A stretch of DNA of 64,000 nucleotides from CATOSP01 sp965204715 (GCA_965204715.1 OZ242009.1:1550001-1614000); one strand, 5' to 3'; numbered from the stretch's first letter, positions 15,891-24,683 are shown. The notes: generated by a model not told the origin, from the letters alone. Program-made: numbers and translations.

Positions 15891-18800
15891 CAAAACTCTA
15901 TGTCACGAGGAAGATCCAGAGTTCTGGTAAGGTCAACACCCTCCAGAGGGGCGGCAGCCAAAAGTTCCTTGAAGGTAAGGCCATCATAGCTTTCCGGGTA
16001 GGCATTTGACCCTTGATTGTTTATTTCGGCGATCAGTGTCTGCAACCCGGATTCTATGTCATAGACATCGGTAAGCTCGGCGAAGGCCCAGCGCCCGTAT
16101 TGGCCCAGGGCGTTGACGCCGGGCAGCCAGTAGGCTTCCATGGCGTTGTTCTTTTCCCGCACGTCCTCGCCCCGGTAGCCCTTGATTTCGACGATCAGGT
16201 TCAGCGGGTCGTCCTGCCCGTCGTCCACCTGCACAATGAAGTCGGGTATGTAGGTGCGCGGGGTCGAGCCGAAGAGGTAGGGGACCTCCAGCCCAAGGTT
16301 GTGGTTCTTGACGTAGGCCAACACCTTGGGGTGGGACTCCACGGCCCGGCAGAACTCGGCCTCCCAATCGCTGTCCAGCACCGCCAGGTTGACGTGGCAC
16401 TTGCGGGAGTCGGTGGCCCAGAGGCCGGTCCTGGAGGTGGTGAAGTTGACGTGCCGCGTTGAGCCGGTGGGATTGTAGGAGTCCAGCAGCGCCTTGATGG
16501 TCCTTTCGCCCTTACTGCTTTCGATGGCTGCGGTGATTCTGTTGCAGGCCATGTCCGCCAGCGTCTGGTACATCAGTTGCGCCGGAAATGTCCCGCCCCG
16601 GCAGACCAGGCAGGTGTCCAGCCACTGCTTGACCACGTTCCTCAGCTTGCCGAACAGGTGCATCTTCAGGTCTTCGTTGGGGTCCCGCCATTTTGTTTCC
16701 AGCAGCCGCCTGGTCAGGTGCAGCACCAGGCTGGAGGTGCGCAGGTCGCCGGTGTGGACCAGGTTCAGGTCAACCCCCTCCCCGATGATTCCCTCGTTCC
16801 TGGTCCGCGTCGGGCCAACCAGGTCCGGCGTCAGGTCCAGCTTGGAAGCTTCGGTGAAGCTGGCCACCAGGTCGTCTTTCGGCGGGTCTTCCCGGTAGCC
16901 GGAGACCCGGGGGAAGGTAATTTCCAGGTGGTCCCGCTCCGGGCGCATGGCCCTGACGTGGACGGTCTGACGGGGCTTTCCGGGGCCGACCACCACGGGA
17001 CGGGCGGTGAAGTCGAAGGGTATGCCCAGCACGTCGGCATACTCGACGTTGAACAGGTTTTCTTCGTTCAGGTCGTAGGACTGGCGCCGCAGGGCCCGCC
17101 CCACCACCTGCTCGCACAGAAGCTGGGTGCCGAAGGCCCGCACCCCCAGGACGTGGGTGACGGTGTTGGCGTCCCATCCCTCGGTGAGCATGGAGACCGA
17201 GACGACGCAGCGGATGGACTCGCCCAGCCGTCCCTCTTTGCCGACGGTGTTCATCACCTCCCGAAGCAGCTCTTCCTCGGTGATCCTGTCCGCCTCTTCC
17301 CGGTTGCCGGAGCGTTCCTGCCGTTCCCAGCGGAAGCGTTCGATTTGCGACGCAGCGGCCCGGCGGAAGTCGTCGCTGAGCTTGTCGCCGGACTCAAGCT
17401 GTTGGCTGTCTATCAGCAGGGTGCGGGGTATCGGGTAGCGGTTGCCGTACTCGTCGAAGTTGCGGAACAGCTCCAGCCGCCCGTTTTGCAGGCTGGTTGA
17501 GCCATCCTCGTTCTCCCGCACAAAACCGGATATGAAGTCATAAACCAGCTTGGACGTGGCGGTGTTATTGCAGACCACGATGAAGCAGGGCGGCACCGTG
17601 GCCCCGTCCTCCCGCCACTGCGCGAAGGTATTCCTGTAGTGGCCGTAAAGGGCTTCCAGGGCAGTTTGCAACGTGGCCGGCAAACTCAGCGGGTCCAGGT
17701 TCCCGGACCGGCTTCGGCCCGCCCTGGGCATATCGCTCCTGATGTGCTCCCACAGGTTGCGGAACACCGGGACTTGCTCGCCGGGAATGTTGTCGGCCAC
17801 GGGAACACGGGGCAGCTTGACGATGCCGCACTCGATGGCGTCCATGAGAGAGAAGTCGCTCACCGTCCAGGGGAACAGGGTGCCCTCGGCGTACCCCGAG
17901 CCGCGCAGGAAGAAGGGAGTGGCGGACAGGTCCACGACCTTCCGGATGCCCAGTTTGCGCTGCACCATCTCCAGGCCGGAAATCCAGACCCGGGCCTCCT
18001 CGTTGTTCCTTTCCGCTTCCCGGCGGTCCTCCCCGGTCAGGCGGCCTTCGTCGTCATCGCCCGGCTTGCGCCGGTAGCAGTGGTGTCCCTCGTCGTTGAG
18101 CGCCATTATATTCTTGATGTTCATGAGTTCCGGCATAACCCGCTGGACCATCTGGCCCTCGGTTTCCAGGGTTTCCAGCGGGGTTCCGGGGCCTTGAAGC
18201 AGCGCCCGCCCGCCACTGGATATTTCCAGGCGCTCCCGCTGCCGCAGGGCGTGGTAGTTGGTGATGACTATCCTGGCCCGTTGCAGGTCCTCCAGCATAT
18301 CGCCGGGGACAAGCTCACGGCTGGCGTAGTAGCTGTCCGGGTCGTTGGGCTGGAGCACCCGCAGGCGGTCCCTGATTGTCAGACCCGGAGTAACCACCAG
18401 GAATCCCCTGGTGAACCTCCGGCTGTTGGGATGGCGCACTGCGTTGACGGTCTGCCAGGCAATGATCATTGCCATGACGGTGGTCTTGCCCGCTCCGGTG
18501 GCCAGCTTGAGAGCGATACGCAGCAACTCGGGGTTGGCTTCCCGGTTCACGTCGGCCAGCCGGTCCAGGGCCCTCCGGTCCGCCGCGCTCAACCGGGGGG
18601 CGACCTCGGTGAGCCAGATGAGGGTTTCCACAGCCTCGACCTGGCAGAAGAAAGGGCGATAGTTGCTGAAGTTGTGCTGCCGCCAGTGCAGGAGCAGCCG
18701 GGCCGTCTCCGGCGTGACGCCCCAGTTGTTGGGGCCGGGGATGTTCCGCCACTGGTCAACATGCCGCCGGACCTCGTTGACGGCGGCGGTAACATCGTAC

Positions 18801-19030
18801 TGCTGCTCCTGGGTGGACAGGCCCAGTCCTTCGTCAATGACAAACTGCTGCTGTCCGCCTCTGGCCCTTCCCCTCTGCCGGGGTTTGGGGATAGGCGTGA
18901 CGAACTCTGCCCCGCGCCGGCTGTCGATGACCCGCTGGGTCGGCTGGCCCTCTTCGTCCAACTCCCAGTGTTGGGAGGGATATGCGTAGGGTGAGTTGAT
19001 AATCGGACGGTCAAAGAACGGATTTTCCAT
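15890..19030 (-). CDS. res: Type III-like restriction subunit (Res), SF2 helicase-nuclease
   Basis: The product is 1046 residues from ATG 19030 (MENPFFDRPIINSPYAYPSQ), with GAGG about 9 bases upstream. An open extension to 19213 lacks coding character. Motifs in order: Walker A LATGAGKTTVMAM (about residues 176-188), motif II in ALNDEGHHCY, motif III DLSATPFF, the late helicase block VSMLTEGWDANTVTHVLG with QVVGRALRR, and a C-terminal PD-(D/E)xK nuclease (YIPDFIVQV, then LIVEIKGYRG). Res needs ATP and the Mod subunit to cut DNA. Here mod lies 3.4 kb downstream in the same direction, separated by toxin modules and duplicated gene ends. The stop overlaps the next PIN gene. Confidence 0.95.
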   Translation of the reverse strand: MENPFFDRPIINSPYAYPSQHWELDEEGQPTQRVIDSRRGAEFVTPIPKPRQRGRARGGQQQFVIDEGLGLSTQEQQYDVTAAVNEVRRHVDQWRNIPGPNNWGVTPETARLLLHWRQHNFSNYRPFFCQVEAVETLIWLTEVAPRLSAADRRALDRLADVNREANPELLRIALKLATGAGKTTVMAMIIAWQTVNAVRHPNSRRFTRGFLVVTPGLTIRDRLRVLQPNDPDSYYASRELVPGDMLEDLQRARIVITNYHALRQRERLEISSGGRALLQGPGTPLETLETEGQMVQRVMPELMNIKNIMALNDEGHHCYRRKPGDDDEGRLTGEDRREAERNNEEARVWISGLEMVQRKLGIRKVVDLSATPFFLRGSGYAEGTLFPWTVSDFSLMDAIECGIVKLPRVPVADNIPGEQVPVFRNLWEHIRSDMPRAGRSRSGNLDPLSLPATLQTALEALYGHYRNTFAQWREDGATVPPCFIVVCNNTATSKLVYDFISGFVRENEDGSTSLQNGRLELFRNFDEYGNRYPIPRTLLIDSQQLESGDKLSDDFRRAAASQIERFRWERQERSGNREEADRITEEELLREVMNTVGKEGRLGESIRCVVSVSMLTEGWDANTVTHVLGVRAFGTQLLCEQVVGRALRRQSYDLNEENLFNVEYADVLGIPFDFTARPVVVGPGKPRQTVHVRAMRPERDHLEITFPRVSGYREDPPKDDLVASFTEASKLDLTPDLVGPTRTRNEGIIGEGVDLNLVHTGDLRTSSLVLHLTRRLLETKWRDPNEDLKMHLFGKLRNVVKQWLDTCLVCRGGTFPAQLMYQTLADMACNRITAAIESSKGERTIKALLDSYNPTGSTRHVNFTTSRTGLWATDSRKCHVNLAVLDSDWEAEFCRAVESHPKVLAYVKNHNLGLEVPYLFGSTPRTYIPDFIVQVDDGQDDPLNLIVEIKGYRGEDVREKNNAMEAYWLPGVNALGQYGRWAFAELTDVYDIESGLQTLIAEINNQGSNAYPESYDGLTFKELLAAAPLEGVDLTRTLDLPRDIEF

Positions 19031-19349
19031 AATTCGCCTCTTTCGGAGTGGTCCCGGAACCACCATTTGCAGGGCCGGGGCTTCCCATCTTTGGATACGT
19101 AAAGGACTCCAAGCCGTTCCAGCCTTATGATAAAGCAGAAATAGTAACCGCAAAAAGGTCTCGCAACCCGTAGGGGTCAGGCCAACTGGCAGGCTCAATG
19201 TCCCTGGCGGCATCCCGCAAAAGGCTGGAAGGCATCAGGGCGTGTTTGCAAACCCAATGGAGCGGACCATCAACGTCTTGCACAAAAGTAACTAACTAAC
19301 TATATTCATATAAGGCATCCGTCATCCAGCGTTGAAACGGAGACTTGTT
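19031..19349. other. Divergent intergenic region, no gene seen
   Basis: This stretch separates res (minus) from the DUF7662-PIN pair (plus). It must hold both promoters. The open frame that continues upstream of res to 19213 is unlike the family. An AT-rich patch at about 19287-19315 (ACTAACTAACTATATTCATATAAG) could contain a promoter for the plus-strand pair; no convincing -35 is visible. Confidence 0.4.
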
Positions 19350-19754
19350 ATGACGATGAACCGCGAGCAGAGATTCAGGCAGATGGCAGCCCGCAGCAAG
19401 TACCAGCGGCTGTATACCCACCTGTGCGGACTCACCGCCCAGGAGTGGAGAACCTCCTTCAGCGAGATCGAGTCCATCATGGGATTCGAGCTGCCCCCTT
19501 CTGCCCGCTTTCACCGGCCCTGGTGGTCCAATCAGGCCGGGGGCAACGGCCACAGCCAGGCTCTGGCCTGGAGCGCCGCCGGATGGGAGACAGCGGAGGT
19601 GGACATGGACGCCGAGACGTTGCTGTTCCGGCGCAGGCCAGTAGAAGCCACCCACCGGCCAGCCCTTGACGAGGCGTGGCCCGTCCACCCCACAGCGGTG
19701 TGGCCCGAGGGCCTGAGTCTCAGACGAGAGGACCTCTACGATGAGAGGGTCTAG
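19350..19754 (+). CDS. DUF7662-like protein, putative antitoxin partner
   Basis: A 134-residue product from ATG 19350 (MTMNREQRFRQM); a TTG at 19332 is also open. The conserved core is YQRLYTHLCGL, SFSEIESIMGFELPPSARFH, RPWWSN, GHSQALAWSAAGWETAEVDM and LLFRRR. This matches the small family I know as DUF7662, found near nucleases and restriction enzymes, with no proven function. The PIN gene starts six bases after its stop, so the two form a unit. An antitoxin role is inferred from that arrangement alone. Confidence 0.7.
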   Translation: MTMNREQRFRQMAARSKYQRLYTHLCGLTAQEWRTSFSEIESIMGFELPPSARFHRPWWSNQAGGNGHSQALAWSAAGWETAEVDMDAETLLFRRRPVEATHRPALDEAWPVHPTAVWPEGLSLRREDLYDERV

Positions 19755-19760
19755 CCTCTC

Positions 19761-20189
19761 ATGTTCATAGACACCAATGTGCTGGTGAAGTCCCGTGTCA
19801 CCGGTGCGCCGGACCACGCTGCGGCCCGTGCCAGCCTGGAACGCGCCTTTCGGGACCCTGAACCGCTCAGGATCAGCCGCCAGATAATGCGCGAGTACCT
19901 GGCAGTGGTCACCCGTCCGCAGACCTGGCCGGTGGCCATTCCCCGCGAGGAAGCCTTGGAAGACGTGAGCAGACTGGTCGGCAGCTTCGAGATACTTGAG
20001 GACGGCCCTGTGGTCACTGAGTTGCTGCTCACGCTGTGCCGGGAGATTCCCGCTGGAGGAAGGCAGATTCACGACGCCAACATTGTGGCTACCATGCTGG
20101 CCTATGGGGAGCGCAGGCTGTTGACGTTCAACCCGGCAGACTTCCGCCGCTACGGAGACCGAATCGAGTTGGTCGAAGGAAAGGCTTGA
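19761..20189 (+). CDS. PIN-domain protein (VapC-like)
   Basis: The 142-residue protein begins MFIDTNVLVKSRV (first Asp). It continues with SRQIMREYLAVVTRP (Glu), RQIHDANIVATMLAYGER (Asp) and LLTFNPADFRRYGDRIEL (last acidic residue). This IHDANIVATM and TFNxxDFxR pattern is a common VapC-like subfamily. It starts six bases after the DUF7662 gene. On the plus strand it runs away from the restriction locus and ends 16 bases before the tRNA gene. Confidence 0.9.
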   Translation: MFIDTNVLVKSRVTGAPDHAAARASLERAFRDPEPLRISRQIMREYLAVVTRPQTWPVAIPREEALEDVSRLVGSFEILEDGPVVTELLLTLCREIPAGGRQIHDANIVATMLAYGERRLLTFNPADFRRYGDRIELVEGKA

Positions 20190-20204
20190 GGCCACCGGGA
20201 ATGA

Positions 20205-20278
20205 TGGCTGGGGATCCAGGATTCGAACCTGGGATACCTGATCCAGAGTCAGGCGTCTTACCGCTAGACTAATCCCCA
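20205..20278 (-). tRNA. tRNA-Gln (anticodon CTG)
   Basis: The minus strand folds as a complete cloverleaf: acceptor TGGGGAT/ATCCCCA, D-arm GTCTAGCGGTAAGAC, anticodon stem CCTGA/TCAGG with loop CTCTGGA, and T-arm CCAGG TTCGAAT CCTGG. It ends with discriminator G and an encoded CCA. Loop positions 34-36 read CTG, which decodes CAG (glutamine). Length is 74 bases including CCA. Confidence 0.96.
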
Positions 20279-20406
20279 GCGGAGAGTGAGGAAGCCTGTG
20301 GGGGAGACTGCAAACACCGGGCGGCGCTTGCGGTAATATCCTGCTTCAATGTTAGATTCCAGACTCCGCCTGTGTCAAGCGCAGCACATAACCCCATAGG
20401 GCCAGT

Positions 20407-21381
20407 CTACCCCTGCCCCACAGGACCTTCCTGACCAGCGCCGGACGACTCTTCCTCCCGCATGGCAGGGCGCAGCAGCAGGTCGTAGCAGGCCGCGCCC
20501 ACAGGCCCGCCGGCCAGTGGCCCGACGATGTACGCCCAAAACCCCGACGACGGTCCGGGGATGGCGATTTCTCCCCACCCGGCGAAGAAGGCCACTATGC
20601 GCGGGCCGAAGTCCCGGGCCGGGTTCCATCCTCCCATCGTCAGCGGGGCGAACACGCTGATGATTGCCGCCACCGTCCCCCCGATCAACACCGGGGCCAG
20701 GAACTTCACCGGCAGGCTGCTGTTGCGCCGGTCCACCAGCGCGAATATCACCAGGACCAGCACGGCAGTCCCCATTCCCTCTATCACTGCCGCCGCCGGG
20801 GCGGATACCAGGGCCCGGGCCGCCTCGTCGGTGCCGGCCATCGCCGGGTTGGGGAAATACTCCCCGAACAGCATCCCCGATAGCTGGCTTCCGGGTTCAC
20901 CCCGGACCAGCCCGTTCTGCGACTCGAAACGCTCGATGAACCGTCCGTAGACCGCCAGTACGGTCAGACCGGCAAGGACGCCCCCGGCAAGCTGGGACAC
21001 CCAGTAGGGCAAAATCCGGGAGAAAGGAAACTCGTCCCGGCGGAAGATGGCGAAGGCCAGCGACACCGCCGGGTTCAGGTGAGCGCCGGAGATGGCCGCC
21101 GTAACGTAGATGGCCAGGGTAACGCCCAGCCACCACACCACCGCCACCTGCCATAGGCCCGCCTGCGCGCCCGACAGCACCGCCGCCGCCACTACCCCCG
21201 TACCGATGGTCACCATCAGGTAGACGCCGACCACCTCGGCAAGGCACGACTGGAGCAGCCTCAAGGCGGGGCGGGCAGACTGTTTGGAGTGAAATCCGTC
21301 TGGGGAAACGGTTAAATGTGCCTTCGGGGCAGGACTCGGACCCGCCGTTGTCCTTCTGCTGCGTGCAACCCGTTCAGCCAC
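20407..21381 (-). CDS. MIP-family channel (aquaporin/aquaglyceroporin, AqpS-like)
   Basis: A membrane channel of the aquaporin superfamily. Both NPA motifs are present: HLNPAVSLAFA, and the variant second one WNPARDFGPR. About six membrane segments are visible between residues 45 and 315. The gene follows an ArsR-type regulator with an 8-base overlap. In rhizobia and others, aquaporins in ars operons (AqpS) let arsenite leave the cell, so metalloid efflux is a reasonable guess; glycerol or water transport is the alternative. The 45-residue N-terminal extension before LLQSCLAEVVGVYLM may be over-long, because the only early start is a GTG at 21381. Confidence 0.88.
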   Translation of the reverse strand: MAERVARSRRTTAGPSPAPKAHLTVSPDGFHSKQSARPALRLLQSCLAEVVGVYLMVTIGTGVVAAAVLSGAQAGLWQVAVVWWLGVTLAIYVTAAISGAHLNPAVSLAFAIFRRDEFPFSRILPYWVSQLAGGVLAGLTVLAVYGRFIERFESQNGLVRGEPGSQLSGMLFGEYFPNPAMAGTDEAARALVSAPAAAVIEGMGTAVLVLVIFALVDRRNSSLPVKFLAPVLIGGTVAAIISVFAPLTMGGWNPARDFGPRIVAFFAGWGEIAIPGPSSGFWAYIVGPLAGGPVGAACYDLLLRPAMREEESSGAGQEGPVGQG

Positions 21382-21766
21382 AGTTGCAATTGCTGCCGCA
21401 CAGGGCCCGGGCCGGCAGCTCGCGGCGCCCGGTTATATCGCTCAACAGGGATTGCAACAAGGAGAACACGGGAGGGTTGATGGAGTAGTAGAGCCAGCGG
21501 GCGTCGTGGAACCCCCGGCGCACCTGTATCAGCCCCGACTCCCGCAGCTTGCGCAGATGGTGGGCCAGCAGGCTGGGGGAAAGCCCCATCTGCTCCTCCA
21601 GGTCGCAGACGCATAGCTCGCTTTCCAGCAGCAGCCGGAATATCCGCAGCCGGTTGGGCTGTCCCAGCACGGCCAGGTATCCGGCAATCACGTCATCGTC
21701 CGCGCCGGTATCGACGCGCGGCGTCAGGGGGGACTCGATGACGGCCAGCGGTATGACGGCGCTCAA
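21374..21766 (-). CDS. arsR: ArsR/SmtB-family metalloregulator
   Basis: The 130-residue winged-helix repressor has LGQPNRLRIFRLLLESELCV, then CDLEEQMGLSPSLLAHHLRKL and GLIQVRRGFHDARWLYYSI. ELCVCDL is the classical arsenite-binding motif of ArsR. An extra cysteine cluster ends the protein (ALCGSNCNCG), which could form a further metal site. It controls itself and the overlapping aquaporin gene. A matching operator lies at 21796-21811, about 30 bases upstream of the start. Confidence 0.92.
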   Translation of the reverse strand: MSAVIPLAVIESPLTPRVDTGADDDVIAGYLAVLGQPNRLRIFRLLLESELCVCDLEEQMGLSPSLLAHHLRKLRESGLIQVRRGFHDARWLYYSINPPVFSLLQSLLSDITGRRELPARALCGSNCNCG

Positions 21767-21795
21767 TGTTCTTTCGCAGGTGCAAGGTTAGATAA

Positions 21796-21811
21796 TTCAA
21801 CCTACGTTGAA
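21796..21811. promoter_or_regulatory. ArsR-type operator
   Basis: TTCAAC-CTAC-GTTGAA is a perfect 6-4-6 inverted repeat upstream of arsR, within an AT-rich patch (GATAATTCAAC and GAAATAATATCG). Palindromes of this TTCAA/TTGAA type are standard ArsR sites. Binding here would block transcription of arsR and the aquaporin until arsenite or antimonite is bound. Confidence 0.7.
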
Positions 21812-21821
21812 ATAATATCGT

Positions 21822-22212
21822 GCGCTGGCCGCAAAATCAAACGTTCCGAGAGGGAAGTGCATTTGTTATTCCAGGTTTCGTGATAGGGAGTATGGAGGTT
21901 TACCAGGAATGGCAGGGGGTGGACATGGTTAATGGTCTCGGAGTTGGTAGTGTTCGGATGAAGTTTTCGATGAAGTTTTCTCAGTTAGGCTCTTCATGTC
22001 CCAAGATAGTTCTATGTATTGGTGGTGATAAATAATATCACCATCGGCGGATCCCCTGCCGGCAAGCGGTCTCCAAACTTGACAATAACGGCCATTCTGT
22101 ACCAGAATCGGCCTTGCATCAAAGCATTTCATAGGGGTCTCATGCACGGCGGTTCGCGTCCAACATGGGGCCATGCCACGAGTAACGAAAAGACTGAAAT
22201 GGGGTGGGTTGT
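21822..22212. other. Intergenic region with small repeats, no gene seen
   Basis: About 390 bases lie between arsR (minus) and the hydrolase (plus). There is a direct repeat GATGAAGTTTTC in tandem at about 21957-21981 and a small hairpin GGTGAT-AAATAAT-ATCACC near 22024-22043. A TTGACA at 22079-22084 may be the -35 of the hydrolase promoter, but its -10 is poor. Short open frames here have no coding character. Confidence 0.4.
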
Positions 22213-23010
22213 ATGACGACATCAGCAGCCGGCATAGAGACCAGGGTCAACATTAGCGGTGCGGAGGTGCAAATGTTTTCCGGTGGCCAGAAACCCGTGC
22301 TCCTCTATCTCCACGGTGCGGGCGGCAACCCCGGATGGCAGGACTTCCACGGGGCCCTGACCGGGAAATACACGGTGTACGCTCCGTCCCTTCCGGGATT
22401 CAACGGCACGCCGCGTCCCGAGTGGATTTCCACCATCACCGACATGGCCCACTTCACTCTTCAGATGATTGAGACCCTCGGTTTCTCCGACTACGTGCTC
22501 ATGGGCTCCTCGATGGGCGGCTGGCTGGCCGCGGAAATCGCGGCAATGGACCACCACAACATCAAGGGCCTGGTGCTGATCGACGCCGCGGGCATCCGCC
22601 CCCGGAAGGGGGAGATTGCCGAGATATTCATGGTCTCAGGCCAGACCCGTGCGGGACTGCGGTTCCATGACCCGTCCCAGGTGCCCAACTACGACCAGTT
22701 GAGCCGGGACATGACCCCCGAAGAGGCCGCGGTCGACCACGCCAACCGCGAGATGGCCTCCCGCCTGTGCTGGAAGCCCTACCTGCACAACCCCAGCCTT
22801 CCCCACTACCTGGGCAGGGTCAAGACGCCAACCCTGGTCGTCTGGGGCAGGCAGGACGCCATCATCCCGGTGGAATGCGCCGACCTTTACGCCGACGCGC
22901 TGCCCAACGCCACGGTCAAGATCATCGACAACTGCGGCCACTCGCCCCAGTTGGAGAAACCCGCCGAGTTCTCCGCCGCAGTGGACGAGTTCCTGGCCGG
23001 GCTGGGCTAA
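22213..23010 (+). CDS. Alpha/beta hydrolase
   Basis: The 265-residue protein starts at ATG 22213 (MTTSAAGIETRVNI). The fold is clear: oxyanion loop LYLHGAGGNPGWQ, nucleophile elbow MGSSMGGW (Ser), acid in VVWGRQDAIIP (Asp), and histidine in DNCGHSPQLEKP. It resembles C-C bond hydrolases and small esterases; the substrate cannot be told from sequence. A strong hairpin terminator follows its stop and faces the CoA transferase gene. Confidence 0.92.
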   Translation: MTTSAAGIETRVNISGAEVQMFSGGQKPVLLYLHGAGGNPGWQDFHGALTGKYTVYAPSLPGFNGTPRPEWISTITDMAHFTLQMIETLGFSDYVLMGSSMGGWLAAEIAAMDHHNIKGLVLIDAAGIRPRKGEIAEIFMVSGQTRAGLRFHDPSQVPNYDQLSRDMTPEEAAVDHANREMASRLCWKPYLHNPSLPHYLGRVKTPTLVVWGRQDAIIPVECADLYADALPNATVKIIDNCGHSPQLEKPAEFSAAVDEFLAGLG

Positions 23011-23044
23011 TCCCCAAACCGGCTTCTTTCCAAGCCATAAAGTT

Positions 23045-23068
23045 GGCCGCTCCTCTGTAGGAGCGGCC
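23045..23068. terminator. Bidirectional intrinsic terminator
   Basis: GGCCGCTCCT-CTGT-AGGAGCGGCC is a perfect 10-bp stem with a 4-base loop, followed by AGTCCTTTCTCC. It lies between two convergent genes, the hydrolase (ends 23010) and the CoA transferase (ends 23113). Confidence 0.85.
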
Positions 23069-23112
23069 AGTCCTTTCTCCAAGCCGGGGCTGCCGTCATC
23101 TGACGCTGGAGA

Positions 23113-24384
23113 CTACACCAGTATCCCCGCCTCCTTCCAGCGTTTGATGTCCTCGCTGGGGAAGCCCAGCCCGGCCAGTATCTCCGAGGAGTGCTGCCCC
23201 AGCGCCGGGGAGGGAGTGGATGCGTCCATCGGGGTCTCGCCGAACTTGGCCACCGCCCCGATCATCTTCACCGCACCCGCTTCCTTGTGCTGCACCTCGG
23301 TCACCAGCCCGTTGGCCTTGATCTGCGGGTCCTCGAACAGCTCCTCCACGAAGCGCACCGGCCCCGCCGGGATGCCCCGCTCCTCCAGGACCGTCAGCCA
23401 CTCCTCCGACGGTTTCTGCCGGAACAGCTTCTCGGCCTCGGCCTCCAGGTTGCGGGAGTACTCGATGGACTCGGGCTTGTTGGCGTCCCAGCCAGGCTCC
23501 AGGGCCTGGTCTGTCAGCCCCAGCACGTCCAGCAGGCGCCGGCGGAGCGGATCGCTCAGGCAGCCCACGCTGATGGGGAGGTCGCTGGTGAGGTAGACGC
23601 GGTAGTAGATGTTGGCATGGTGCCGCTGCCTGCGGCTGGACGGCGATGCCGCCAGCATCTCATCGTAAGGCGCAGACTGGGACCGCTTCTCCTGGATGTC
23701 ATCCAGCGCCCTGATGCGGGTGTCCCTGTCCAGGTACTCCACCTGCAGGAACCGTGTCCCCAGCAGGGCCAGGGACGATCCCAGCAGGCTGGTCTCCACC
23801 TTCTGCCCCTTCCCCGTGCGCTCCCGGGCGTAGAGCGCGCCGCACACGCACCACGCCAGGCAGAACCCGGTGGTGGTGTCGATAAGAGGGCTGGCCCAGA
23901 TCTGCTGCGGGACGCCGTTCTCAACCTTGGTCTCGCACGCCATCAGGCCCGACATGGCCTGCAGGATCATGTCGTAGCCGGGGCGGTGGGAGTCGGGACC
24001 CTCCCGTCCGTAGGCTGTGATCTCGCAGTATACGAGGCGCGGGTTTATTCCTTTCAGGGTGTCATAGTCAACGCCGAGCTTGGCCGCAACGTCCGGCCGG
24101 AAGTTGACCAGTACAACATCGGTCTCCGGGATGAGGCGGCGGACAATCTCCTGGGCTTCGGGCTTGGTCAGGTCCAGGGGCAGACTGCGCTTGCCCCGGT
24201 TGTACTCCATGAACCCGCGGCTCTCGGTGGGCGTGAAACGCTGCTGCGTCCTCCAGGGTTCGCCCCAGGGAGGCTCGATCTTGATCACGTCGGCTCCCAT
24301 GTCGGCCAGGAGTCTTCCCGCCAAGGGGCCGGCGATAATCTCGGTGAAGTCCACCACCTTTACATCCTGCAACGGTCCACCCAT
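23113..24384 (-). CDS. CaiB/BaiF (family III) CoA transferase
   Basis: The 423-residue enzyme moves CoA between carboxylic acids. Signatures: LQDVKVVDFTEIIAGPLAGR at the N-terminus, ADVIKIEPPWGEPWR, then NRGKRSLPLDLTKPEA and VLVNFRPDVAAKLGVDYDTL. RPGYDMILQAMSG carries the catalytic aspartate, and PAGPVRFVEELFEDPQIKAN lies near the end. The family covers carnitine, formyl, succinyl-malate and many other substrates; this one cannot be assigned. The gene stands alone on the minus strand, upstream of RNase PH on the other strand. Confidence 0.93.
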   Translation of the reverse strand: MGGPLQDVKVVDFTEIIAGPLAGRLLADMGADVIKIEPPWGEPWRTQQRFTPTESRGFMEYNRGKRSLPLDLTKPEAQEIVRRLIPETDVVLVNFRPDVAAKLGVDYDTLKGINPRLVYCEITAYGREGPDSHRPGYDMILQAMSGLMACETKVENGVPQQIWASPLIDTTTGFCLAWCVCGALYARERTGKGQKVETSLLGSSLALLGTRFLQVEYLDRDTRIRALDDIQEKRSQSAPYDEMLAASPSSRRQRHHANIYYRVYLTSDLPISVGCLSDPLRRRLLDVLGLTDQALEPGWDANKPESIEYSRNLEAEAEKLFRQKPSEEWLTVLEERGIPAGPVRFVEELFEDPQIKANGLVTEVQHKEAGAVKMIGAVAKFGETPMDASTPSPALGQHSSEILAGLGFPSEDIKRWKEAGILV

Positions 24385-24683
24385 AGGAGTCCTCCCTCGT
24401 TAAAATGGGGTTGGTGGCTGTGTGCCGGCCGGGGCTGGGTCGACTGCGCCGTCCCGTCCCGGAGCAGCGATTGCTCGACATTATGCCCACGCCAGGCAGC
24501 GTAGGCAAGTTGGGAGGACCGATGGACCACCCTGGCAGGCAAGGCATCGTCCGCAAAGGTAAATCCCGCCGGAGCGCCTGTCCGTAATGTATACTGGGCT
24601 GACATCGCAAGTTGCGTTTCCGTGAGCGCAAGCTGCGCATTGACGTGCCGGAAGACTCTATTCTGCCAGGGAGGTTGGATACG

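Noticed and set aside
16577..18994. Long antisense frames opposite res (and similar ones opposite mod, the CoA transferase, the M16 peptidase, cbiA and the decarboxylase)
   Set aside because: They mirror the codon bias of the real genes, have no family features, and overlap well-supported proteins completely.
20205..20278. tRNA-Gln as an attachment site for the neighbouring island
   Set aside because: No integrase gene and no second copy of the tRNA 3' end were seen in the window.
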